A stretch of DNA of 64,000 bases. Source: 66-474 sp044464225. Lineage in GTDB: Bacteria > Pseudomonadota > Gammaproteobacteria > Xanthomonadales > Rhodanobacteraceae. The DNA is taken from positions 36,016-100,015 of the forward strand of contig JBIQLN010000014.1 of assembly GCA_044464225.1 (NCBI GenBank), read 5' to 3'. Both the position numbers and the translations under genes were made by a program. The notes below the pieces were generated by a model that saw only the letters and a list, made by a program, of their open reading frames with translations, ran no database searches and was not told where the DNA came from. Below are positions 17,091-25,782 of the stretch, in pieces; position 1 is the stretch's first letter, and each line of letters begins with the position of its first letter.

Positions 17091-18647
17091 TCAGGGATTG
17101 TCACAGGCGTGCTCCCGTGCAAACGCGAGGTCCTCGTAGTCGTAGCTGAAATCCGCATCCGGGTCGACCTTGGCCATGTGCAGCGTTCCGCCTGCCTGCG
17201 CGGGAAAGCGCAGCCAAGCCTCGGCATCGCCATGGAACCAGTGCACGAGGTACTTGCCGCCGACGCGCATCACTTCGCCGGTGAGCTCCGGGGATTTTTG
17301 CGATGCGAACTGCACCTTGTCGCCGCGCGCGCAGATGTGCACTTCGCCGAACCATGGATCGCGCCAGACGCCGAGTTGGTTTTTCAGGTCGGCCGGCGTC
17401 GCCGGTTTACGCGCGGACGTGTCGGGCACGCGCGAAATGCGTCGCTGCTCGTCGGCGCGCTTCAATTCGTCGGCGTAGCTCTGGACGCTGCGCGCCTTGT
17501 CGGGTGCGGTGAAGTGCTTGGTCAGCACTTCGGCGAGCACGCTGCGCGCGTTGTCGGCTTCGGCGTTGATCATGAACACGTAGCCGCTCTGCCGGAACGG
17601 CAGCAGCGTGACCGCCGAATACATGCCCGACAGCGTGCCGGTGTGCGACACGGTCATCTCGCCGTCGACGTCGCCGATCCGCCAGCCATAGCCGTAGCCC
17701 CAGAATCGCGTGCCATCCCATTCGCGCCGGAGTTTCGAAATCGGCATCGGCGTGTACGGCGTCCACTCCGCGTGGCGTTGCTTCGGCGTCAGCCATTGCA
17801 ACTGCTGCGACGTCGGCGCCAGCCAGTTCATGGCCCAGGTCAGCATGTCGTGCAGGCTGCAACGCACGCCCCCGGCCGAATCCATCGTGGTTTCGTGCAC
17901 GATCGCGCCGTGATGGTGGATCGCAACGAAGCGGCCGTTTTCGATGATGTGCGGATCGGCCACGTTGCCGACCTCATCGCGATTCCAGGTGCCGATCTGG
18001 CAACGCGTCATGCCGAGCGGCTGGAAGATCTCGCGGCGCATCAGCGTCGGGTAGGGTGCACCGCCGGCCGCGGCCGCGACCTGGCCGGCCACGATGTAGA
18101 GCGTGTTGTCGTAGGCGTAGCCCGCGCGGAAACTGTAAGCCGGCTTCAGGTATTGCAGCCCCGCGATCACGTCGGCGGGCGTGAAATGGTTGGGTGTCGG
18201 CCACAGCATCAGGTCGCCCGCGCCTTCGGGCAGGCCGCTGTGGTGCACCAGCAGGTCGCCGACCTGCATGTTCTTCGTCACCCATGGGTCGTACATCCGG
18301 AATGACGGGATGTATTTCGTGACCGGATCGTCCCAGCGCAATTTGCCCTGCTGCACCAGCCGCGCCAGCAGCGTGGATGTCATGGCCTTGCTGTTGGATG
18401 CAATCTGGAACAGCGTGTCGTTGTCGATCGGTTTGCCCGATGCGAGCTTTCCCACTTCGCGCGTGTAGACCACCTTGCCGTGATCGATCACGCCGACCGC
18501 GAGGCCGGGCAGGTGGTAGTACGCGACCACCGCATCGACCAGACGGTCGAGATCGGCGTCTTGCGTCGACGATGGCGTGGCCGCTTGCGCCACGGCCGCG
18601 AACAGCCCCACCAGGACAAGCGGGAACACGTGCTTCAAGCCTTTCAT
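17091..18647 (-). CDS. Exported serine hydrolase, class C beta-lactamase/PBP-like, with C-terminal extension
   Basis: A 518-residue protein with a signal peptide (VFPLVLVGLFAAVAQA). The hydrolase domain has SxxK at 84-87 (SNSK), AYDN as the YxN element, HHSGLPEG and VSHTGTLSG. After residue 420 a smaller beta-rich domain follows (LGVWRDPWFGEVHICARG), as in D-aminopeptidase-like and related two-domain members. ATG at 18647 has GGGAG upstream and overlaps the lysA stop as ATGA, so the two genes are translationally coupled. Confidence 0.87.
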   Translation of the reverse strand: MKGLKHVFPLVLVGLFAAVAQAATPSSTQDADLDRLVDAVVAYYHLPGLAVGVIDHGKVVYTREVGKLASGKPIDNDTLFQIASNSKAMTSTLLARLVQQGKLRWDDPVTKYIPSFRMYDPWVTKNMQVGDLLVHHSGLPEGAGDLMLWPTPNHFTPADVIAGLQYLKPAYSFRAGYAYDNTLYIVAGQVAAAAGGAPYPTLMRREIFQPLGMTRCQIGTWNRDEVGNVADPHIIENGRFVAIHHHGAIVHETTMDSAGGVRCSLHDMLTWAMNWLAPTSQQLQWLTPKQRHAEWTPYTPMPISKLRREWDGTRFWGYGYGWRIGDVDGEMTVSHTGTLSGMYSAVTLLPFRQSGYVFMINAEADNARSVLAEVLTKHFTAPDKARSVQSYADELKRADEQRRISRVPDTSARKPATPADLKNQLGVWRDPWFGEVHICARGDKVQFASQKSPELTGEVMRVGGKYLVHWFHGDAEAWLRFPAQAGGTLHMAKVDPDADFSYDYEDLAFAREHACDNP

Positions 18648-19927
18648 GTCGTCTCCCAGTCGTGCGCTGCCTGCTCGCCGGCGATCATGTCTTCGAAGGC
18701 CTGGCGCCGCCGCACCACGGCGTAACGGCCCTGGTCGAGCAACACCTCCGCGGCCAGCGGGCGCGAGTTGTAGGTCGATGCCATCGATGCGCCGTAGGCA
18801 CCGGTGGCCTTGATCATCACCAGGTCGCCCGCCTTGCATTCGGGCATCGTGCGGTCACGCGCGAAGGTGTCGCCGGTTTCGCAGACCGGTCCCACGACGT
18901 CGTAGGTCTGCATCGTGCGCGCATCGTCCACCAGCGGCACGATGTCGTGCCACGCGTCGTACAGGGAGGGCCGGATCAGCTCGGTCATCGCGGCATCGAG
19001 GATCAGGAACTTGCGTTGCTGTCCCTCCTTGATGCGGATCACGCGCGACAGCAGCGCACCGGCTTCGGCGACCAGCCAGCGGCCTGGCTCCAGCAGGATG
19101 CGGCCCTCGTAATCTGGCAGGGCTTCGCGGATCGCACCGGCGTACGCGTCGATTGAAACGGGATGATCGTGGCCGGCGCGATAGCACACGCCGAGGCCGC
19201 CGCCGACGTCGATGCTGCGGATCGTGTGTCCCGCGGCCACCAATTCGCGCCAGAATTCCGCCACGCGCTGCAGGGCCGCGCGGATCGGGTCGAGGCTCAG
19301 CATCTGCGAGCCGATGTGGACGTGCAGGCCGTCCAGTCGGACGTGTGTCAGCGATCCGGCGTTCGCGAACCAGCCGCGCGCGTCGTCGATGGCGACGCCG
19401 AACTTGTTCTCCGATTTGCCCGTGGAAATCTTGGCGTGGGTGAGGGCATCGACATCGGGATTGATGCGCGCGGATGCGTTTGCGATGACGTTGCGTTCGG
19501 CGGCGATGCGCTGCAGCAGTTGCAGCTCGTCCGCCGATTCGACGTTGAAGCGTGCGACGCCCGCGTCGAGCGCATCCCCGATTTCCTCCGCGGTCTTGCC
19601 GACACCGGAAAACACGATCCGGTCGGCGGGTATGCCGGCGTGCAGGCAGCACCATAGTTCGCCGCCCGACACGATATCGGCACCCAATCCCGCATCAGCC
19701 ACCAGCTGCAGGATCGCGATGTTCGTATTGGCCTTGGCCGCGTAGCAGATTCGCGCATCCTGCCCGTGCAAGGCCCTTTGCAGCGCTTCGATGCGCTGCC
19801 GGATCGCGTTTGCGGAATAAACGTGGCACGGCGTGCCCACGCGCCGTGCCAAAGCAGCGAGATCGACGCCGTCCAGGCATGCGATGTCGGCACATGCGGG
19901 GTTGGCGTGGGCAGTCGGGGCGGTCAT
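18644..19927 (-). CDS. lysA: Diaminopimelate decarboxylase
   Basis: A PLP enzyme that turns meso-diaminopimelate into L-lysine, acting on the D-configured centre. The 427 residues show the PLP lysine K65 in CYAAKANTN, SGGELWCCLHAG, HIGSQM, VGGGLG, LEPGRW and the GPVCETGD motif with the active-site Cys. ATG at 19927 fits the family N-terminus. It is coupled by ATGA to an exported serine hydrolase downstream rather than to other lysine-synthesis genes. Confidence 0.94.
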   Translation of the reverse strand: MTAPTAHANPACADIACLDGVDLAALARRVGTPCHVYSANAIRQRIEALQRALHGQDARICYAAKANTNIAILQLVADAGLGADIVSGGELWCCLHAGIPADRIVFSGVGKTAEEIGDALDAGVARFNVESADELQLLQRIAAERNVIANASARINPDVDALTHAKISTGKSENKFGVAIDDARGWFANAGSLTHVRLDGLHVHIGSQMLSLDPIRAALQRVAEFWRELVAAGHTIRSIDVGGGLGVCYRAGHDHPVSIDAYAGAIREALPDYEGRILLEPGRWLVAEAGALLSRVIRIKEGQQRKFLILDAAMTELIRPSLYDAWHDIVPLVDDARTMQTYDVVGPVCETGDTFARDRTMPECKAGDLVMIKATGAYGASMASTYNSRPLAAEVLLDQGRYAVVRRRQAFEDMIAGEQAAHDWETT

Positions 19928-20001
19928 CTGATGTCGATGTGTGGATAGGAAAAACCCGATGGTGGAAAGGTGCCGATTTTTTTCCAGGCCATATGCAAAC
20001 C

Positions 20002-20036
20002 GATTCCGGATCGCGCTGCGCGGGTCCGGAACGACA
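20002..20036. repeat. Dispersed palindromic repeat, copy 7 (half element)
   Basis: Only the GATTCCGGATCGCGCTGCGC hairpin arm and the terminus GTCCGGAACGACAG are left; the CCAGTGACTTTG arms are missing. Confidence 0.6.
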
Positions 20037-20112
20037 GTCAAGTCCAGACCAATCTGCTTTGTTATCCCGAGATGCTCATGCACGGCGACAGCGGAGGTGC
20101 CCACGCAAATTT

Positions 20113-20290
20113 GTCATTCCGGGGCCGCTCGCGCGCAGCGGGAGCGGAACCCGGAACCGGTTTGAAACCGGTACAGACCAAGTGACCCGCCTTCCATGGC
20201 GCTCGCGCTGCACGCCGCCTGCGGCGTTCGCGTCCGCAATCCTGCAACGTGTCGGGTTCTGCGCAAAGAGCGCGCGCAGTCCCGGGACGG
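20113..20290. repeat. Dispersed palindromic repeat, copy 8 (long composite form)
   Basis: It starts GTCATTCCGGGGCC and ends CCCGGGACGG. The CCATGGCGCTCGC and GCGGCGTTCGCGTCC module is present but the GTTTGCAAT hairpin has decayed, so this copy is older than copy 5. Confidence 0.78.
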
Positions 20291-20329
20291 CAACGTGGAG
20301 GTGGGTATCAAGTCTGATCCCCGGAACGA

Positions 20330-22156
20330 TCAGTAACCCGCCGCCGAACCCGCCGAACGATGCGGATCGGCCGCACCTTCGAGCAACCCCGTCTTCGGAT
20401 TGACGAGGATGGATTCGAGCACGCCCAGATGCCGTTCCTTCAGCGCGTAGCCCATGCCTTCCAGTTTCTGCTTCGATTCCGGCGTCAGCAAACCCGGTCC
20501 GACGTACACCACATCCGGATACCACTGCATGTGGATGTGCGGTGCGTTGACGGCCTGCTGCATGTTCATGCCGAAGTCCACCACGTTGATGATGCTCTGC
20601 ATCGTGGTCGAGATGATGGTGGCGCTGCCTGGGCTGCCGCTCAGCATGAAGGGCTTGCCGTCCTTCAGCACCACGGTCGGCGTCATCGAACTCAAGGGGC
20701 GCTTGCCGGGCGCGACCGCATCGGCTTCGCCCTGCACGAGTCCTGCACCATTCGACGCACCGGGCTTGGCCGTGAAGTCGTCCATTTCGTCGTTGAGGTA
20801 GAAGCCGGTGTCACCGGCGATCTGCTTGATGCCGAACAGGAAGTTGATGGTGTAGGTGACGGCCACCGCATTGCCGTGGCTGTCCATCACCGAATAGTGC
20901 GTGGTGTTGTTGCCCTCGCTCGGGGGCAGGAAGCTCTTGATCTCGGACGAGGGCGTGGCCTTGTCGGGCTTGATGGTCGCGCGCAGCGATGCCGCGTAGG
21001 ACGCCGACATCAATTTCTGCATCGGGATCTTCACGAAATCCGGATCGCCGAGATAGGTGTTGCGCGTGGCGAAGGCGCGGCGCTCGGCTTCGGCGAAGTA
21101 GTGCACGAACTTCGTCGACGCGTAGCCCCAGTCGGCGACGGGGTAGGGCTTCAGGATGTTCAGGGCCAGGCACATCGTGGTGCCACCGGAACTCGGCGGA
21201 GGCGCCGAAAGGATGGTGTAGCCGCGGTACTCGCATTGCAGCGGCTTCTTCCATTCCACGTTGTAGCTGGCGAAATCCTTCATGCTGAGGATGCCGCCGT
21301 GGGCATCGCTGGCTTTCACCACTGCCTGCGCGATGGAGCCCTTGTAGAACGCGTCGGTGCCGCCCTTGGCGATTTTTTCCAGCGTATTGGCGAGATCCGT
21401 TTGCACAAGGCGGTCACCGGCTTTCCATGGCTTGCCGCCGTTGCCGAACACCGCGGCGGATTCCGGATACTTGTTGAGCGCCTCGAGCCTGTCGTTGATG
21501 ATGTCGGCGTCGCCTTGCTTGAGCACGAAACCGTCGCGGGCCAGCTTGATAGCCGGCTGGATGACTTGCGCGACGCCCATCGTGCCGTACTTCTCCAGCG
21601 CGGTGTTCAGGCCCATCACCGTGCCCGGCACGCCGACGCCGAGATACGTGTCGGTGCTGCGTCCTTCGACCACGTTGCCTTGCGCGTCCAGGAACATGTT
21701 CGGCGTCGCTTTCAGCGGCGCCTTCTCGCGGAAGTTCAGGAACAGGTTTTGCCCATTGGCAAGATGGATGGTCATGAACCCGCCACCGCCGATGTTGCCG
21801 CAGCACGGTTGCGTCACCGCCAGCGCATAACCGACCGCCACTGCCGCGTCGATCGCGTTGCCGCCTTCCTTCAGGATCTGCACGCCGGCGTCGGTCGCGA
21901 GGTGTTGATCCGACACGACCATGGCGTGTTTGGCGGTCACCGGCCTGGCCTTGGCGAGCATCGCCTGGGTGGCGGCCGGCGCGTGGGAAAGGTCGGGCGC
22001 TGCAGGCCGGTTGTCCCTGGCGGCCGCGACCGTGCTGAACGCGGCGATCGCCACCGCCAACGCGGTGTGCTTCCATGCCGCGCGGCAAAGCGCCTTCGCA
22101 TGCATGGAATGGCAGGAAGAATGTCGCGCCATGTCAGGCTGGAACATCGCTTTCAT
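20330..22156 (-). CDS. ggt: Gamma-glutamyltransferase
   Basis: A periplasmic Ntn hydrolase that removes or transfers gamma-glutamyl groups from glutathione and gamma-glutamyl peptides. The 608-residue precursor has a signal region (AALAVAIAAFSTVAAA-like) and the self-cleavage and catalytic Thr in GNNTTHYSVMD, followed by GIKQIAGDTGFYLNDEMDDF and PLSSMTPTVV, SGSPGSATI of the small subunit. The start could be ATG at 22156 or 22147. It lies 71 bp downstream of dgcA, so the three genes dgcN-dgcA-ggt may form one transcript. Confidence 0.93.
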   Translation of the reverse strand: MKAMFQPDMARHSSCHSMHAKALCRAAWKHTALAVAIAAFSTVAAARDNRPAAPDLSHAPAATQAMLAKARPVTAKHAMVVSDQHLATDAGVQILKEGGNAIDAAVAVGYALAVTQPCCGNIGGGGFMTIHLANGQNLFLNFREKAPLKATPNMFLDAQGNVVEGRSTDTYLGVGVPGTVMGLNTALEKYGTMGVAQVIQPAIKLARDGFVLKQGDADIINDRLEALNKYPESAAVFGNGGKPWKAGDRLVQTDLANTLEKIAKGGTDAFYKGSIAQAVVKASDAHGGILSMKDFASYNVEWKKPLQCEYRGYTILSAPPPSSGGTTMCLALNILKPYPVADWGYASTKFVHYFAEAERRAFATRNTYLGDPDFVKIPMQKLMSASYAASLRATIKPDKATPSSEIKSFLPPSEGNNTTHYSVMDSHGNAVAVTYTINFLFGIKQIAGDTGFYLNDEMDDFTAKPGASNGAGLVQGEADAVAPGKRPLSSMTPTVVLKDGKPFMLSGSPGSATIISTTMQSIINVVDFGMNMQQAVNAPHIHMQWYPDVVYVGPGLLTPESKQKLEGMGYALKERHLGVLESILVNPKTGLLEGAADPHRSAGSAAGY

Positions 22157-22227
22157 CCTCGTGTTATCAAATCGAAAATAGTCGCGGGCCGTGAACGGAA
22201 CCATGGAAGGTGAGGGTCGCGTGACTT

Positions 22228-23247
22228 TCAGATCGTGGGTGCGGTCGCGTCCCCGTTGCAGCCATCGCCCCAGAACCCACGCGCAGGTGGCGAAAGCAAC
22301 CCGTCCTCCAGCTTCACGCCGTCGGGGTAGTCGTTCTCCAGCCACAGCGGGCCATCGAGATCGATGAACTCGGCTTCGCGTGCGATTTCCAGCGCCGGTG
22401 CGATACCGAGCGACGACCCCACCATGCAGCCGACCATGATGCGGAAACCTTGATTGCGTGCGGCACGCAGCAATCGCCAAGCCTCGGTCAAACCGCCGGT
22501 CTTGTCCAGCTTGATGTTGATGGCCTGGTAGCGGTCGAGCAGGCGCGGCAGGTCGGCGCAGGTGTGGCAAGCCTCATCGGCGCAGATCGGGATGCGGCTG
22601 GAAAACCCCGCAAGGTCGGCGTCGCCGACTGCCGGCAAGGGCTGCTCGATCAGGTCCACGCCGGCGCGCTCGAGTGCGGGCAGGGTGTCGTGCAGGGTGT
22701 CGAGGGTCCAGCTTTCGTTGGGATCGACGATCAACCGCGCCGACGGCGCAGCGCGCCGCACCGCTTCGATGCGCGAAGCGGGATGGTCGGCATCGACCTT
22801 GATCTTGATCAGCCGGGCATCGGCCATCCGCGAGGCGGCCTGTTCCATCGCCTCGGGCGTATCGAGGCTGACGGTGAGGGCAGTGACGACCGGTGAGCCA
22901 GGCGCACGCGCCAATCGTGCCGAGACGGGCACGCCGGTGAGTTTCGATTCGAGATCCCACAAGGCCGCGTCGACCGCGTTGCGGGCTGCGCCGGGATGCA
23001 AGCGGGCCTGCAACTCGTCGCGGCCCATGCCCGCGCAAAGTTGGGTTCGCAGCGCTTCGGTCGCATCGAGCACCGATGCCACGGACTCGCCGTAGCGCGC
23101 GTAGGGCACGGATTCGCCGCGCCCGATGCGATCGCCCTGCCGGAGTTCGATTGTCACGACGTCGGCGGCATGCTTGACGCCGCGCGAAATGCGGAACGGC
23201 GAGTGCAGCGGCAAGCTGCGGTGCCGGATGGTCAGTTCGCGCAGCAT
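22228..23247 (-). CDS. dgcA: Enolase-superfamily epimerase, DgcA-like N-acetyl-D-Glu racemase
   Basis: A 339-residue muconate-lactonizing-enzyme-type protein. Catalytic residues are visible: the KIKVD lysine pair, metal ligands in DPNESW, IEQPL and ADEACH, and the second base in NIKLDKTGG. The family was first known as L-Ala-D/L-Glu dipeptide epimerase. Pairing with the DUF1611 gene matches the DgcN-DgcA route, where DgcA turns N-acetyl-D-glutamate into N-acetyl-L-glutamate. ATG at 23247 lies 16 bp inside the end of dgcN, so the two are coupled. Dipeptide epimerase remains the alternative. Confidence 0.85.
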   Translation of the reverse strand: MLRELTIRHRSLPLHSPFRISRGVKHAADVVTIELRQGDRIGRGESVPYARYGESVASVLDATEALRTQLCAGMGRDELQARLHPGAARNAVDAALWDLESKLTGVPVSARLARAPGSPVVTALTVSLDTPEAMEQAASRMADARLIKIKVDADHPASRIEAVRRAAPSARLIVDPNESWTLDTLHDTLPALERAGVDLIEQPLPAVGDADLAGFSSRIPICADEACHTCADLPRLLDRYQAINIKLDKTGGLTEAWRLLRAARNQGFRIMVGCMVGSSLGIAPALEIAREAEFIDLDGPLWLENDYPDGVKLEDGLLSPPARGFWGDGCNGDATAPTI

Positions 23248-24275
23248 GCAAGCAGGTTGTCGACGATACCTTCCACGCCCATGGTGACCGGGTCCTCGCA
23301 GGGAAGCTGGAGCCGGCCGCTGATCTCGCGACACATCGTCTGCGCCTGAAGTGCATCGAGGTTGGAAGTGTTGAGCGCAATCCCCACCGCCTTCACCGCT
23401 GGATTGGTCAGGCGTGCGGCCTGGATGTTCGCGTCGAGGCAACGCTCGAGGTCGGGGATCGGCGAGTCCGGCAACCCGCGCATGTGCCGGCGGGTCGGTT
23501 CGTGGCACAACACCAGTGCGTCGGGCTGCGAGCCGTGCAGCAGCCCCAGCGACACGCCCGCGTAGGACGGGTGGAACAACGAGCCTTGTCCTTCGATCAG
23601 GTCCCAGCCGCCATCCTCGCGTCCGGGTGAAATCCACTCGGCCGCGCCGGAAATGAAATCGGCGATCACCGAGTCGATGGGGATGCCCCCGCCGGCCACG
23701 AAGATGCCGGTTTGGCCGGTGGCGCGAAAGTCGGCGCTCAGACCGCGCTGGCGCATGCTGCGCTCGATCGCGAGGGTCGTGTACATCTTGCCGACCGAAC
23801 AGTCGGTGCCGACGGTCAAGAGCCGGTGGCCCGGGCGTCTGCGGCCGTTGCCGACCGGAATGTTGCGCGTGAATTCGCGCGCGTCGTACAGCACCCTTCC
23901 GTTGCGGCGCGCTGCTGCCACGATGTACGGATTGTCGCGAAGTTTCTGGTGCAGGCCGGCGATCACGTTGAGGCCTGCATTCAGCGCGTTGACGATATCG
24001 GCCACCGTTTCGGACGCCATCACGCCGCCAGCGTTCGCGGTGCCGATCACCATGGTGTCCGCGCCCGCCTCGTGCGCCTGCTCGAAGCTCATGTCGGGCA
24101 GGCCCAGCGTGTACCCGCAGTCGGGATGCCGGTGCTGGCCCACGCACCACTCGGGGCGCCAGAACGCCAGACCCCTCGCCGTTTTGATGGCGAGATCGTC
24201 GGCAGCTTGGCCCAGGTACAAGAGATAAGGCGGACCCCACTGGCCGTCGCCAGCCACTTCGCCATGGTCAGACAT
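23232..24275 (-). CDS. dgcN: DUF1611 protein, DgcN-like D-glutamate N-acetyltransferase
   Basis: A 347-residue DUF1611 protein with a P-loop-like TVGTDCSVGKMYTTLAIE, GQTGIFVAGGGIPIDSV and DLIEGQGSLFHPSYAGVS. In the DgcN-DgcA pathway known from Pseudoalteromonas this family acetylates D-glutamate to N-acetyl-D-glutamate. The adjoining racemase gene supports the same role here; the chemistry itself is inferred. The start at 24275 is followed by the family N-terminus (YLLYLGQAADDLAIKTA). A 41-bp box shared with the TonB receptor promoter lies 70 bp upstream. Confidence 0.85.
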   Translation of the reverse strand: MSDHGEVAGDGQWGPPYLLYLGQAADDLAIKTARGLAFWRPEWCVGQHRHPDCGYTLGLPDMSFEQAHEAGADTMVIGTANAGGVMASETVADIVNALNAGLNVIAGLHQKLRDNPYIVAAARRNGRVLYDAREFTRNIPVGNGRRRPGHRLLTVGTDCSVGKMYTTLAIERSMRQRGLSADFRATGQTGIFVAGGGIPIDSVIADFISGAAEWISPGREDGGWDLIEGQGSLFHPSYAGVSLGLLHGSQPDALVLCHEPTRRHMRGLPDSPIPDLERCLDANIQAARLTNPAVKAVGIALNTSNLDALQAQTMCREISGRLQLPCEDPVTMGVEGIVDNLLACCAN

Positions 24276-24344
24276 GCAATCCTTCCTTCGGATGTGCGCC
24301 AACAGCATTGCCTGCAGGAGAGTACCCGTGGGCGCACGCCCCCG

Positions 24345-24385
24345 GCCAATGAAAAGACCGGCACATGGCATAACTGGGAGTTGTG
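24345..24385 (-). promoter_or_regulatory. 41-bp box upstream of dgcN (copy A)
   Basis: Read towards dgcN it contains CACAAC, then CAGTTATGCCAT, TGCC and TTTTCATTGGC. It matches the box at 26705-26745 at 33 of 41 positions with no gap. It ends 69 bp before the start codon, so it may combine a promoter with a regulator site. Confidence 0.75.
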
Positions 24386-24426
24386 AACGTCCGGGCCGGG
24401 GCGGCGCGGCGGGCGGGCGATGCCCC

Positions 24427-25593
24427 TTACTGTTTCCCGACGCCTCGTGATGCGGGATCGGTGACCGGGTAGCCGCGCTGATGCATGATCTGCAGCACCT
24501 TGTCCACCGGCAAGGCATCGACGCGGTGATGATCGCGGCCCGTCGTCGTCTCGGCGTGGAACAGTGAATTGAGGATCGCTTCCTCGGTCGCCCCGATCGC
24601 GGCCATGAAAAGCGGCGACATGTCGTCGTTGCGGATGACCGCGATGTGCTGCAGGGCATCGCTGGCCTGGTACGCCACGCGCGAAGCCTTGTCGGTCGAG
24701 AATGCGATCACGTAATCGCCGCTGCCGTTCGACTCGATGCCGCCGGTCCTGCCGAGGCCCAGGATGGCCCGTTTCGCGAGCCGCTCGAGGTTGCGCGAAC
24801 CGAGCGGCGCATCCGTCGCCACCACGATCATGCAGGATCCGTCGGGTGAGTCGTTCAATTTGTCGCTCAGGTAGTACCTGTGCAGCAGTTTGCCGATCGG
24901 GACGCCATCGACATTCAACACGCCACCGAAGTTCGTCTGTACAAGCACGCCCACGGTATAGCCGCCCAGCGAGGCCGGCAGTTCGCGGGACGCGGTGCCG
25001 ATGCCGCCCTTGAAGCCGAAAGCGACCGTGCCGGTGCCTGCACCCACGTCGCCCTGTGCCACCGGGCCGCTCCTGGCCGCATGGATCGCGTCGAGCACGT
25101 CCCGTTTCGTGACGTGGCGGCCGCGGATGTCGTTCAACCAGCCGTCGTTGGTTTCGCCCACGACCGGATTCACGGAACGCACGTCGGCATTTTCCGGAAA
25201 GGAAAAGGTGTAGTCGATCAACGCATCGGCCGCGGTCGGGACACTGAGCGTATTGGTCAGCACGATCGGCGTCTCGATGTTGCCGAGCTCGGCGATCTGG
25301 GTGGTGCCGGTCAGCTTGCCGAAGCCGTTGCCGACATACACCGCGGCCGGGACCTTGCCCTGGAAGACGTTGCCCGCGTACGGCAGGACGGCTGTGACGC
25401 CCGTGCGCACGTCCTCGCCCTCCACCAGCGTCTTCTGTCCGACCAGCACGCCGGGCACGTCGGTGATCGCGTTCCACTTGCCGGGTTGCAGCACGCCGAT
25501 GCGGATCCCGTAGGCACGGATGTTCTCGTGCCCGGCATGGGCGGGCATGCAGGCCAGCAGCAGGATCACGACAGCAAATACACGTGCGGACAT
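24427..25593 (-). CDS. P1 family peptidase (DmpA-like aminopeptidase), exported
   Basis: A 388-residue self-processing Ntn-type peptidase of the DmpA/BapA family, whose members release N-terminal residues, including D-amino acids and beta-amino acids. The autocleavage site is DGSCMIVVATDAPLGSRN, where the Ser after Gly becomes the catalytic N-terminus. Other family segments are ITDVPGVLVGQKT, GVTAVLPY, NPVVGETNDGWLND and GAGTGTVAFGFKGGIGTAS. A signal peptide (FAVVILLLACMPAHA) exports it. It is divergent from the LysR gene. Confidence 0.88.
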   Translation of the reverse strand: MSARVFAVVILLLACMPAHAGHENIRAYGIRIGVLQPGKWNAITDVPGVLVGQKTLVEGEDVRTGVTAVLPYAGNVFQGKVPAAVYVGNGFGKLTGTTQIAELGNIETPIVLTNTLSVPTAADALIDYTFSFPENADVRSVNPVVGETNDGWLNDIRGRHVTKRDVLDAIHAARSGPVAQGDVGAGTGTVAFGFKGGIGTASRELPASLGGYTVGVLVQTNFGGVLNVDGVPIGKLLHRYYLSDKLNDSPDGSCMIVVATDAPLGSRNLERLAKRAILGLGRTGGIESNGSGDYVIAFSTDKASRVAYQASDALQHIAVIRNDDMSPLFMAAIGATEEAILNSLFHAETTTGRDHHRVDALPVDKVLQIMHQRGYPVTDPASRGVGKQ

Positions 25594-25782
25594 GGGTTGG
25601 CCCTTCGGTGGCACGATCGGCGCAAGTGGCGTCCGGGAGTGTACCGCCTCCCATACTTTCGGCCCGGGTGTCCGGGGCGGTTACGTGCGATGATTCGCGC
25701 CGACAGCGTCTGCCCCCGGCGCGGCACCGGCTGACGCGAAAAGAGGACGGGCAATGATCCGTTCGGGAAGGGGTGACCCGAC

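Larger units (their letters stand above)
19928..20329. other. Repeat-filled intergenic region upstream of lysA
   Basis: These 402 bp between the gamma-glutamyltransferase and lysA genes contain a decayed short repeat near 20002-20036 and the long copy 8. No open frame with coding character was found. A promoter for lysA should lie in 19928-20000. Confidence 0.6.
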
